The notes under the pieces were generated by a model, which saw only the letters and a program-made list of their open reading frames with translations, had not been told where the DNA came from and did no database searches. From Mangifera indica (Eukaryota; Streptophyta; Magnoliopsida; Sapindales; Anacardiaceae): 64,000 nucleotides of DNA. The DNA lies in contig NC_058137.1 of the NCBI RefSeq assembly GCF_011075055.1, positions 27,885,463 through 27,949,462 of the forward strand, given 5' to 3'. The position numbers and the translations under genes are program-made. This document shows, in pieces, positions 10,321 to 21,900 of the stretch (the first letter of the stretch is position 1; every line of letters starts with the position of its first letter).

Positions 10321-13300
10321 ATGTCGGATTTAGATAGGCAAATAGAGCAGCTAAAGAAATGCGAGCCCTTGAAAGAGTCGGAGGTCAAGGCTCTTTGTCT
10401 CAAAGCCATGGAGATCCTCGTTGAAGAGAGCAACGTTCAACGCGTTGATGCACCTGTCACCGTAACTACTTTTTTTTTTTTCTATTTTTTATTATTGGTT
10501 TTTTGGTTGGTTGTGATTTAACGGGGATAATGTAGGGATTGGTAGCTGTATGGTTACAGGAATGCTTAATACCCGTTACTGTTACCGTCCTGATACTGTA
10601 GTTGTAGTACTTTGATTTGGGTGTGAATCTATTTTTGACTTGTGCCTTGGTTTTACTTTGTTTGATTTATGCAAATATGTGTTCAAGGACTCGTTACTGT
10701 GTAAAAGAGGTAAAAGAGAATATGGTAGTAATAATATTTTGTGAGTTGATGTGTGTTTATTTATGAAAGAAGATTGGTGTAAGTTCGGATTTTGAGGTGA
10801 TCGAAAGTCGCTTGTTGTTAGTAAGAATTTAGTGGGATGAGGTTGGTTTTACGGGCATGGGTTAGGAGAGAGATTGGTTTAAAATGTATTTGGTTCCTCA
10901 GTTTTTTTAATATGGTGGGGAAATGGTAAACTTAAAAGCCAGTGAAGTGAATAAACCAGCTCTTTTTGGTAATTTAACATTTCTGTGATTTCGTTTTCCA
11001 TCTTCGGGGTTACTTTTTCAATTTCATGTTTATGAACATAGGGCTAGGGAACTGTGTTTAGTGTGAGTTTGAGGCATTCTGGCTGAGTACATGTTCTGGA
11101 TTTATGACGTATAAAGTCATGACAAACATGAAGTCAACTTGGCAGTTTTACTTAGGAAGTTGATTGGTGTATATTGGGTGGTATGGTTGGCCATTTACAT
11201 GTTTGGTTGGATTTATTGCCAAATGTTAAGGTGGTTGATGTTTAATCAAACCTCTACCAAGCTGATGATATGGGCTCTCTGACAATTTAAGTAATTGCTT
11301 AAAACCTATTTATTTAGATTGAGACCTTAAAATTTTTTTCAGTTCTTGACCACTTAGAAACCTTTGCCAAACTACAATTCATGTAGTTCTGGATTTTGGG
11401 GTTAAAACCTTGTTTAAATTGGGGTTTCTGTGTAAAAGAATAAATGTTCCGATCATTTCTAATTCAAAATATATTCTATCAGATTGACCTGCCAATGTAA
11501 CTCAATGCTAGAAAATTTGTTATTTCAGAAAATGATGGGGTGTTTTTTTTAAACATTGTGTAGACTTGGTGGAACTCCTGGGAATGCTGTTTCTGCTTTC
11601 TGAATGCTTGAAATTGACAGTCTTTTTTTTTTTTTTTTTTTAGTTTTGAATATTTGTTTAAATTCCAAAATTCTAAAATTTTTAGTGTTATCTAAATTGT
11701 AATTTGGTTTGAGTGAAATTAGTTGGCTATTTTTTACACAGATATGTGGTGACATTCATGGACAGTTCTACGACATGAAAGAGCTTTTCAAAGTTGGAGG
11801 TGACTGCCCAAAGACCAATTATTTGTTTCTTGGAGATTTTGTTGACAGAGGGTTTTACTCTGTTGAGACCTTTCTGCTTCTACTTGCCTTAAAGGTAGTG
11901 ATAATACATAACTATGTCTTGAAAATTTTTTGACCTTTTAACCTATGAACTGGACCTCGTACACTTTTGGGGTTTATGGATTTGCAATTTAATTGTGTCC
12001 AATCATAAGGAAGGTGGTTGATGTTAAATATCTTTCCAATAACTTAGAAATTTACATTTTCTTTTTTATGTTTTTGTGTAAATGGCATGTCTTGCTTTTG
12101 AGTTGCGGCTTTGGAAAGTATATTTTGTTTCTTTTTTATTGTTATTTACGCTAAGACTTGTGTGGGATTACAAAATTACATTCATTTATATGAATTATAC
12201 ACCTTTGACATATAAGTTGAGGTTTTATGCTAATGCTGGCAAACAATTAAAGCTGTTGCACTGGCTCTCTTGTCATTCGGCAAAAATATATGCAAAAGAC
12301 TAGAATATTTTGCAAAATTAGTACTTGGGCTTTAATCAATTTGAGTCCCAAAATTATTAAAGCCAAATTTTGAGGATTCACCAATGTTATTATAATTGTG
12401 AATTTTAATGAAACTACCAGAGTGAAAAATTGTAACTACCCAGTGTGTACTCTCAAACAATCTGTGCCAAATATTGTCCTTTCTTTGAGACATGAAGTGC
12501 TATATAGGTATCATCATTGAACTCTTTTGTATCAAAATTTATAATTCATTACCATTTCAGTTTGTTCAGCATGACTCAATTTGACTGAATTTGAAATCAT
12601 CAATGAATTATGAAATTAATATAGCATTCAATGCTCTCATTATTTATTTTTGTCATTTTAGTTTCTTAAAATTTCAGTTAATGATGTGGTTCCTATCAGG
12701 TGAGATATCCAGATCGGATAACACTCATTAGAGGAAACCATGAAAGTCGTCAAATCACACAGGTTAATCCTCTTATTTGATATATTCATTTCAACTCATT
12801 AACTGCTCAAGAGTATTGATTGGTTTTTCTTTTTCTAAAACAGGTATATGGGTTCTATGATGAGTGCCTACGTAAATATGGCTCTGCGAATGTTTGGAGA
12901 TATTGCACTGATATTTTTGACTACTTAAGGTTTGTGAATTTCCATTGGAGAAAACACAGAAAGAGACACTTATTTTTTGGAATTTGGAATTTAAAAAATT
13001 TTAATAAACAGGGTTGGAAATTCAGGTACACAAATAGGGTTAGTTTTAAATTGTCTTTGGTTAAATAATTTTATATTTCTCAAAATTGGATGGTTGTAAT
13101 CTTGTAGGCCAATTTGGGTGCCATGGAAAACTTTACTATTATGTTATTGCGGTATTGATTACCTGGTGTCTGCTTCTGTATCTGGAGCTTGTTTTTATGT
13201 CCATTGTTATTTTTAATTCAAGGTGCTGACCAAGGACCTGAAGGACTAAATTTTGCATTAAAAGTTTTGTTTTATATTTCAGAATACCATCTTTCTGTTT

Positions 13301-14561
13301 TAATAGTAATCTCAATTCTACTATTGAAGTAATTGTACAATGACTACTTTATTCATTTGCCTTAACTAAATTTTTGTAACGATAAGGCTCAAATGGCCAT
13401 TTTGAGACATTTTATCTTTTCACTGTCAACAATACCAATCTTATTTGTTGCGTTTTGTTTTTTCTTTAATTTTGTTCCTGAACATTGATTATTTTATTGC
13501 AGTCTGTCAGCTCTCATAGAGAATAAAATTTTTAGTGTTCATGGTGGTCTCTCTCCTGCCATATCAACTCTGGATCAGGTAAAAGAAGCCATCTATCAGC
13601 TATAAGAAATCTCTCTGAAGCATTATTTTGCGCTGACATTATCTGTTTTCCAGATTCGAACAATAGATCGAAAACAAGAAGTACCTCATGATGGTGCAAT
13701 GTGTGATCTCCTCTGGTCAGATCCTGAAGATATTGTGGATGGTTGGGGTTTGAGTCCTCGTGGTGCTGGTTTCCTATTTGGTGGCAGTGTTGTAACTTCT
13801 TTCAACCATTCAAACAACATTGACTATATATGTCGGGCTCATCAGTTGGTAATGGAAGGATATAAATGGATGTTCAACAACCAGATAGTGACAGTCTGGT
13901 CAGCTCCAAATTACTGTTATAGGTAAAGAATCAGCATTTTGAAAAAATTCCTTCCTTTTCCAGTATAAAATGATGTTCTTATTGGATGTGTTGCAGATGT
14001 GGCAATGTAGCTGCAATTCTTGAGCTGAATGAAAATCTCAACAAGCAGTTTCGTGTGTTTGAAGCTGCACCCCAGGTTTGTATACTTATCCTCTTTCGGT
14101 TGACTGTGAGAGATGGTAATCTCTTTTGGCCAATGTCTTGCTTATGGGTGAGGTGCTATTCATTCATTGAGTGAAAAAACTGCTGGTTATTACCAATAAA
14201 CTCTTCATGGAAACACAAGGCGTGAAATAACAATAGCCAATTTTGTTTTAATTTGGACCATATTGGTCCATTCTTTTATGCTCCATATTAATTGATCACA
14301 ATTTGCCCAAACCTGTGATGCTTTACTCATAGGATGCTCTGACATCTGGCAGTTTTTATGGCTGACTTGAGAAGTTTTATATTCCACGATGCATTTCTCT
14401 TTTCCCAAACACTTTTTTCTTTCATATTTTTTGTTCATTTCGCCTTCCTAGGGTATATTGTTTAATTTATTACATTGTAGGCTGGATTTAAATCTTCCGA
14501 TGAATTGCAGGAATCTAGAGGAGCTCCTGCCAAAAAGCCTGCACCAGACTACTTTCTGTGA
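10321..14561 (+). CDS. PPX: Serine/threonine protein phosphatase 4 catalytic subunit (PPX type)
   Basis: Eight exons: 10321-10461, 11742-11894, 12700-12762, 12844-12929, 13503-13578, 13654-13922, 13997-14075, 14511-14561. They join to 305 residues, the usual PP4c length. PP4c is a metal-dependent PPP-family phosphatase that works with regulatory subunits in the nucleus and at microtubule-organising sites. Seen: metal-binding motifs GDIHG (about 50-54), GDFVDRG (78-84) and GNHE (110-113), then [25 protein letters not shown] and the C-terminal DYFL whose leucine is carboxymethylated in this family. The N-terminus [17 protein letters not shown] and the tail [14 protein letters not shown] fit plant PPX1/PPX2 rather than PP2A or PP6. 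No lesion is visible. From memory the Arabidopsis pair is At4g26720/At5g55260. Confidence 0.96.
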
Positions 14562-15916
14562 AGAGTGAAGTTTCTTTTTAAATCTATAACACTATATCTG
14601 TGCTGGAGAACAAGATTTGCTGCCACATTGTGAGTTTCTAGTCGTACAGAAAAAATCAGTGGTAGGCTTTCAATGCATCAGCTCTCCAAATGACCATCAA
14701 GAATTGTACTTTCCTGTTGTTGATCGGTTTGGTTATTGAATTTGCCTGTGTTACCACTGGTTGATGTTTGCTTGTAGTAGTAGTAGTAGTGTGTAGTATG
14801 TAAGTGAATCACAAAATACAGAACACTATACATGTTCTCCAGACCGGAATGAGAGAGTGAGCAAGAAGGGATTTTACAGGTGGAAGCTCTGGTTTCAACC
14901 ATATGGGAAGTATCAATACAATTGGATTTGGATTTGGGAAACTGGAGATGAAATTATTAAATCATGATTCTTGTAAAAGTTTCGGATTCTTCTTTTCACA
15001 TTTTTTGTTGCATATGAAACTCTTAGCATGCCAGCACTTCTGTATCACAATAGTCTCATTAGCTTCTGGTTTTTTCAAGGACTTTGTTTGAAATATGAGC
15101 TCTCCAGGAATATGCAAGCACCCACTAAACTCCCACACAAAAAATAAGGTTGTTTACATCACGAGGCGTACCCATTTCTTGAAACAATTGCAGCTTAATG
15201 GGCAATGATTAGGGGTGGATTTGAGTTGAGTAAGCACAAAAAAGGGTCAATTTTAGTTTGGTTTGAATCTAAAGGTTGAACTTGAATTTGATCTTATTGG
15301 CAATGAAGTTGGTGATGAACAAGAAAGGGTATTGTTGAAGAAGATGAAGAAGCATTGCTAAAGAAGAAGCCAGTGGTTTTTTGGCGATTCTTTGGATTTG
15401 AGCTGTTTCAATTTGAACTTGAGTTGGATTATCCCAGTTCAAGTTTAGCTCTCGAGCATTAAACTGAGACTGAGTTGGCTCAGTTAGGATCCGCTGATCT
15501 AGCCCTAGCAATAAGCCCTGTAACAACTTAAATGTGGAAACTTCAAAGCATCTAATTTGTGGGTCCATTTGTAAACGAAAGTCCACCTTTAAGAGGTGGG
15601 AATCTTGCCTTAAATGCTCGTCTGTAAGAGGCGAACAACCACACGCAACCACAAGTAACACTCAAAACTGTAGCCTGTGATGTTATTCCAACTGTAACTC
15701 AAAATAATGAAGAAGCCTCCAAAATACATTAATCAACCCATTTTTTGTTGATAAACCAATTATAATAAGAAGCGGTTGCTTTCAAAATTATATCAGGATT
15801 AGATCCTGCAGAATCAGTTTTCATTGAAGAATTCTCGCCAGAGATACCCCACTTTGCAAACTACTGATTTTTTATCAACTTCTCTTCGTGTGAATTCATT
15901 CAAGGTCTATGCTGAA
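14562..15916. other. PP4c 3' UTR and intergenic region
   Basis: The PP4c 3' UTR probably ends within 14562-15100. A short TAG-type microsatellite lies at about 14776-14790. A hAT-like MITE fills 15210-15507. The rest shows no gene. The first in-frame ATG of the next gene is at 15917. Confidence 0.5.
15210..15507. mobile_element. Short hAT-like MITE
   Basis: A 298-bp non-coding element. The left end is TAGGGGTGGATTTGAG; the right end on the opposite strand is TAGGGCTAGATCAGCG. Flanking octamers are GCAATGAT (15202-15209) and GCAATAAG (15508-15515), 6 of 8 alike. TA-starting ends and 8-bp duplications are typical of hAT elements. The interior has GAGTTGAG / AACTTGA words and no transposase. 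Confidence 0.5.
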
Positions 15917-18172
15917 ATGGGTTGCTTCTCAAAGTTCTTGTCACCTCCGATTTTATTCATTTTCTTATCACTATTATTGGCTCCTACAAGAACCCATCTT
16001 CAATCTAGTGAAGAAGGATACATCTCTGTAGTAGTATCCGATAGGGGTCTTGATTTCGTTAAAAGTGTTCTGATAAGCCAGGCTATTTCCTCAATAATTC
16101 CACTCAAGCTGACAGATATCGAGAAGTCTAAGAAAATCCCAGTTGTTGGGACAGTTCAAATGGTTCTATCCAATATCACAATTTACAGTGTTAATATTAG
16201 TACTTCATATGCTAAAATTGGAGATACAGGCGTTGTTCTTGTTGCATCAGGCGCTACTGCAAAATTGAGTATGAATTGGAAGTACTCTTATGGTACTTGG
16301 TTACTGCCAATTGCTGTTTCTGATAGTGGGAGTGCCTCTGTTCTGGTATGAAGTTAAGACCTTTCTCTTTTAACATTCGTTTATGAAAGCTTAAAATATA
16401 GGGGATGTTAAGATAACGTTTATTTTGGAAACACAGATTATTTAACAAATTTTCTGTAATCATTTCTAGTGTTTTGTTGATTTGTGATTTTGCTCAAGAG
16501 TATTATATAAAGATTGTGCCTTTTCATGACTTTCAATAATTGAAAAGAAGTATCTTTTGGCCTTTTTCTTTTGAACATATTTAAAATTAAACTTTCAGCT
16601 AACAAAGAAATCTCTTCAAAGGTTGAAGGTATGGAAGTGGGAGTTACCATAGCTTTGGAGGATCAAGGAGGAATGATTAAGCTTTGTCTCTTAGACTGTG
16701 GAAGCTCTGTAAAAGACATCTCTATAAAACTTGATGGCGGAGCCTCTTGGCTTTATCAAGTGTATGCAATTCAGGAGCTTATACAATCCTTTGTTAACAC
16801 TTGAATATTCAGATTCTTATGCTTAACACATTCCCTTTCCTACAATGGCCTTCTATTTTCCAGGGTAGTTGAAGCATTTGGAGGGCAAATAAGGTCTGCA
16901 ATTGCAGATGCTATTTCCAAGAAAACTAGAGAAGAGATAACCAAGCTGGATTCCTTACTGCAGTCACTCCCAAAAGAAATCCCTGTTAATAATGTTGCAG
17001 CATTGAATGTTACTTTTGTCAGCAGTCCTGTGTTGAGAAATTCTTCAGTTGAACTTGAGATTAATGGTCTATTTTCTGCATCAAGTGACACTAAAGTCCC
17101 AAACTACGACCACAAAGGACTACAGGCTTCTACTTACTGTAATACTCCGGCTAAGATGGTCGAAATTGCCATTCATGAAAATGTTCTCAATTCTGCTGTG
17201 TTGGTGTACTTCAATGTAAGTTTCTACACTACTAATCTTAAACGATGGGCGAGTACATATTCACAAACCGATTTTGATCCTTCTTGAAGCTGCAAATTTT
17301 TATCATTTCAATTTTTTTTGGATACTTGTTTGAACTAAACTTGTGTTTGTTTTCGGGTCAGGCGAATTATATGCACTGGCTTGTGGACAAAGTACCAGAC
17401 CAGTTACTTCTGAACACTACTGGATGGAGATACATTGTTCCTAAACTGTATAAACTTTATCCGAACGATGAAATGAATCTGAATCTATCAGTTTCTTATC
17501 CTCCAGTCATAAAAATTTTGAAGCATGATATTGATGTCATCGTTTACTTAGATGTGGTAATCAATGTTCTGGATTCAAATGAAGTTGTCCCAGTTGCATG
17601 CATCTCCTTGGTAAGCAACTATAAAACACCTGCAGCTTTCATGTTCCCCATCTGTTTTTCTTGAACTCCATTTACATATGTTTTGTTTCAGGTGATAAGC
17701 ACTTCATTGACTCCAAAAATCTTGGCAAATAACCTCATTGGTAGCATCAGATTGATTAATTTTAGTGCCTCCTTGAAGTGGAGCAACATAGGAAATCTTC
17801 ATATGCAACTAGTTCAGGTTAAGTATTCCGTATCGCCTTGATCAAAATGCTTTAATCGATTCATATATTTGGTCATTGTTTAGTTGTCGCTCACTGAGAT
17901 TATTGCCTTTTTACTTCTTGAATTGGCTATGCGTCTCACAGGCCTCTTTATGTTTATATATTTTGCAGTCTATAATGTCAACTCTGCTCAAAACTGTCTT
18001 CATGCCATATGTGAACTTACGCCTCTTGAGAGGATTTCCTTTGCCGATCGTTCATGGTTTTTCGCTTCAAAATGCTGAAATTTTCTGCATTGATTCAAGG
18101 GTTGTGATCTGTAGTGATGTAGCCTTCAAAGAACACATTGAATTCTATCAGAAGCCAACTTACTACAGCTAG
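15917..18172 (+). CDS. Secreted BPI/LBP-family protein (plant LBR type)
   Basis: Six exons: 15917-16345, 16622-16761, 16864-17215, 17362-17610, 17692-17817, 17969-18172. They join to 499 residues, close to the family length. Plant LBP/BPI-related proteins bind lipopolysaccharide and influence defence signalling at the cell surface (family knowledge). Seen: a signal peptide in residues 1-30 (CFSKFLSPPILFIFLSLLLA), an N-terminal BPI barrel beginning EEGYISVVVSDRGLDFVKSV, several N-glycosylation sequons (SNITIY, NVSFYT is intronic and not counted; NLSVSY and NATL-like sites within the barrel), and a conserved end GFPLPIVHGFSLQNAEI. The start is the first ATG in frame; upstream in-frame codons lack an ATG. 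The exon 2 end at 16761 was chosen because it keeps frame and gives a GTATGC donor. From memory it resembles LBR-2 (At3g20270). Confidence 0.9.
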
Positions 18173-18789
18173 ACAGCTTTAGGGTATGTAAATGTAAAAA
18201 ACAGTGAAGTTGTGTCACTTTTTGTAAATAACACTTCCGCATAAGTTTTGCTATTTTTCAAAGAGCCCCCATGATTTGAAACTAAATCCTGAACTCAATA
18301 TATGACTTCACATGAATTAATGAGAGAAAATCAAATTAATTTCAACATAAAATTCAATTTAATATATTCTAAGAAGTAGGTTTATGTTCGGTTTGATGTT
18401 TGATTTAAATAAGTTAAACGTAATCTGAAAAAAAATTATTTTATTAAACTTGATCTGAAGATTAAAGTTGGTATTGAAATTTGTCTTATCTATGATTCAA
18501 TTTGAATCTATCTCTAGTTTAGATAAGTGATGATTGTAACGATTAAAATTTTCAAATTTAAAATCTAAAAAATAAATTACAAATTTATAAATATATAAAA
18601 ATATCAAGTTAAATTATGTAATTCAATGGGTGAAAAATGTAAAATAATTACATATATTAAAAATATTAATATGGTAATGTTACAGTTACCATATTTACCA
18701 ATGCTAATATATTATACAATTACTTGTATTAAAAAAAATTCTGAAAAACCCTAAATGCAATCCCCCAAATCCATATAGGTCTCCACATT

Positions 18790-18831
18790 GAACCGTTCGA
18801 TAAACCGGTTTTTATTAAAGCCGAACGGTTC
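18790..18831. repeat. Perfect 10-bp inverted repeat upstream of the PHD gene
   Basis: GAACCGTTCG (18790-18799) and CGAACGGTTC (18822-18831) are exact reverse complements separated by 22 bases that contain AAACCGG. It lies about 150 bases upstream of the ATG. It could be a hairpin, a paired binding site or a small transposon trace. Confidence 0.7.
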
Positions 18832-18930
18832 ACTCAGCAAACCGTACAAATTAAATTCTAAATAGCCCCTTCTCTCTCTATCTTTCGCTTGCTGGCTCCT
18901 AAAACTTCTCTCTTTGCAGGCTACACGAAA

Positions 18931-18941
18931 ACGACATCGTT
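18931..18941 (-). promoter_or_regulatory. AACGATGTCGT motif in the PHD-gene leader
   Basis: ACGACATCGTT on the plus strand is the reverse complement of the 11-mer found near the SYP5 and LIP5 gene starts. It sits 38 bases upstream of the ATG at 18979. The role is inferred from recurrence. Confidence 0.5.
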
Positions 18942-18978
18942 TCATGCACTTGAAACTCTGGAACCCAAACCCAATCCA

Positions 18979-21900
18979 ATGGATCCGACACTAACAACAT
19001 CGCCAGGTGTTGCACCAAACGAACCGTTAAACACCGACCCAGAAGTCTCAACAACAACAAAACCGCTGGACAAAAGAGCGGCAGAGAACACTGAGTTATT
19101 GGCAATGAAGTCTCCCAAGAAGGCGCGAATTGGCGCCGAGAAGGAGGCGAAGCGAGTGGCGGAGATCGTTCTGGTGTTGTCGGCGATGTGGCGGATGAGA
19201 GGCGGAGGAAGGGGGCCGACGGAGGCCGAGCTCCAGCTGATGGCTGAGGCGAGACAGAAGTTGGTGGATATGTGTGAGGACTTGGCGCCAAGAGACATTG
19301 TGGCGAGAGAGACAATTGTGGGATTAATTGAAGATTTGGGACTTAATGGGAGAAGTAAGGAACAGAGATTAGGGTTTCGTGGGCAGCGGTTGAGTATCAA
19401 GGAGAAGCTTGAGCTTACTAAGAAAAAGGTAATATAAGTATTCTGAAAATCGTGTGTTGATTTTAGTTCAAGTTAATTTTGTTATTTACTGTGCTATTTG
19501 CTAGTCTAGTTTCAATTCATTTGAGTATTAGGGAGAAGCCTGAGCTCGCTTAGAGGAAGGTGATAAAGATTTGGGTTATTCTTTTTTTATTTTAGGGGAT
19601 TTGAAATCCTGAGTGGGTTATAGTTTTATTTAATTTTATTGCTTGATGTGTTCTTTATGTGTTAAGCTTCACTGGTATTAAGGAGCAGCTTGAGCTTTCT
19701 AAGATAAAGAGTAAAAAGATTAAAGATTTCTTGCTTGTATGATTTTGTGGCATTTGAATCATGGATTGGTTTTACTTTTGATTACTGATGTTATTTAATG
19801 TGTTCATTCTGTGTTTAGTTTTAATTATACTGAATTTGGTGAGAGGAAGTATGGGAAGGGTATTTGATTTTGTGAGTTACATGGTTTTGATTGGGTTAGA
19901 GTTCAAACTTTGGTTCTGATTCTCTGCTCCTTTTAGAAATTATGTTGAAATTGAATATTTTCTGTCTTTAGTGATGAAAAAACTTTGGAGAGATAGAAAC
20001 TATGTTTGGTTGACGTGGATTGGGTTTATGTGATTATTACATGGAATTTATGTAAGTATTTTTTTGCTGACGGTGAATATATGTAAGTTGCTTTCACTTC
20101 TGTTTCAAAATACTAGTTCTCACTCAGTCGAGTATTTGCTTTTCAAGATTTTTGTTTCATGGATTTGAGACTATATTGTGCTATTTTTGTCTTGAGAGTT
20201 CGTAGACAGAGATAATAAGTTGTGTAATGCTCTTTCATTTACTAAGCTTCTTGAAGCTGCACCTAGCCCACAAAAAAAAAAAGTACAATAATTCCAGCTT
20301 TATTTGTGACTTATAAATCAAGGAACCTTTCCTTACAGTTTGTTGAGATTATAGGAAATAATTTAAGGAATAGAGCCCCATAGAAAACATATTTATTTCC
20401 CTTCCTCAAGTAGTGGATCCAAGGCTATAGTTGTACTGTATCTCTGACAACAATTTAGACTAAGTTTCTATGTTCTCGAGCTAATAATTGTTTCTCTTTT
20501 TCTGCTGGAGTATATTGAAATTACTACTTTAACATGTTATTCACCACACATGGTATTTTGAATTATGACAATTTTGTTATTTTTTTAAAACCAGATGGAA
20601 GACTCCAAAAAATTCACAGCACAACCTACTACATATACTTCTCACCCTCACTCATTGCAGACAAGTTTTGGTGCAACAGCTGATAGTCGTGGGGTGCCAA
20701 ATACTGTTCGCATCTTCTCATCAGATAAATCAGGTCTTTCTCCAGCAATACACTCTGGAAGCTTCCCAGCCTCATCACCTCCTGCCCATGTTTCTGCTGC
20801 AACTTCTTCATCTATACCATATCACTTGCCCACCAGTGAAGTAAGAACACCTACAATTTCTACTGGCAGTCATATGGGAAAGGATTCATCTTCATCAGTA
20901 CTGCCTAGGATTGAGAGAGCACAAAGTAAATTGGATGGGGTTTCAAATGGGTCTTCTTATGGAACCCAAGTACAAGGTAATGCCCTCCTATCTTTTCCAT
21001 GGTCACAAATAATGGTTGAAGATTTGATTTGTAAATTCTGTGAGGCTATCAAATGACAGACAGCAGTGCTTCATATATTGCTTGTCCAATTAGAATGAAT
21101 GCAATTTTTTGTTTTTGGTTAAAGTTAGATTTTGAAATACAGATGACAATTTTTGGGACACCCTGCCAACTACTTCTGTACTTATGTGCATCAGTTTTCT
21201 TTTCCTTCTCATTAACTGGAACTTTTTGTTTTACACTTGTTTTATTTCCCTTCATTATGATTGCACTTACGTGGAAAAAATTATTTTTGCAGCAAATACT
21301 TCCTCAAATCACTTGGTGAATGCTCCAACTTGGACGGTGCACCCCCAGTCTGCCTCATCAGCTAAACTTGGACCAGAAAACCGGGCACAAAATCTTATCA
21401 GGGTTGATGGAACTGCTGATCTGTCACGGACAGCTCCTCAAGCAGCAAGAGATCAAACCTTTACATCATTCATGACTCAAACTGCATCTGGAAATTTACC
21501 CAGTATGCATCAGCCTTCACAAGGTGTGAATACTGTTCAAGCTTCTCATTCTAGCAACAGTCACAATGACATTGCCAAGATTGTTCAGAAGTTACTGCAG
21601 CCAAAGCTTCCTGAGCATCCCACATGGACCCCTCCTTCGAGAGAATATATGAATAAGGCATTGACTTGTCAAATGTGCAAACTTACTGTCAATGAGGTGG
21701 AAACTGTTGTTCTTTGTGATGCTTGTGAGAAAGGATTTCACCTGAAATGTCTGCAACTGAATAATCAGAAAGGAATCCCTAGAGGTGGTGAGTGGCATTG
21801 TGTGAGTTGCTTGAAATTAAGTAATGGAAAACCTTTGCCCCCTAAATATGGTCGTGTCATGAGAAGTATTAATGCACCAAAAATGCCTTCCAATACAACT

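Larger units (their letters stand above)
18173..18978. other. Intergenic region and PHD-gene promoter
   Basis: AT-rich DNA to about 18740, then the promoter/leader of the PHD gene. It contains a perfect 10-bp inverted repeat (18790-18831) and the AACGATGTCGT motif in reverse orientation (18931-18941). A TCTCTCTCTATC pyrimidine tract at about 18869-18885 is typical of a leader. Confidence 0.55.

Noticed and set aside
15824..15916. Upstream extension of the LBR-type protein
   Set aside because: The in-frame extension begins at a TTG and contains no ATG. The signal peptide starts at the ATG at 15917.
18889..18978. Upstream extension of the PHD protein
   Set aside because: The extension starts with TTG, not ATG. 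The first ATG is at 18979.
18899..19400. Long minus-strand open frames (138 and 152 codons) opposite exon 1 of the PHD gene
   Set aside because: They are antisense shadows of a GC-richer coding exon. They have Ser/Pro-rich or low-complexity composition and no family signature.
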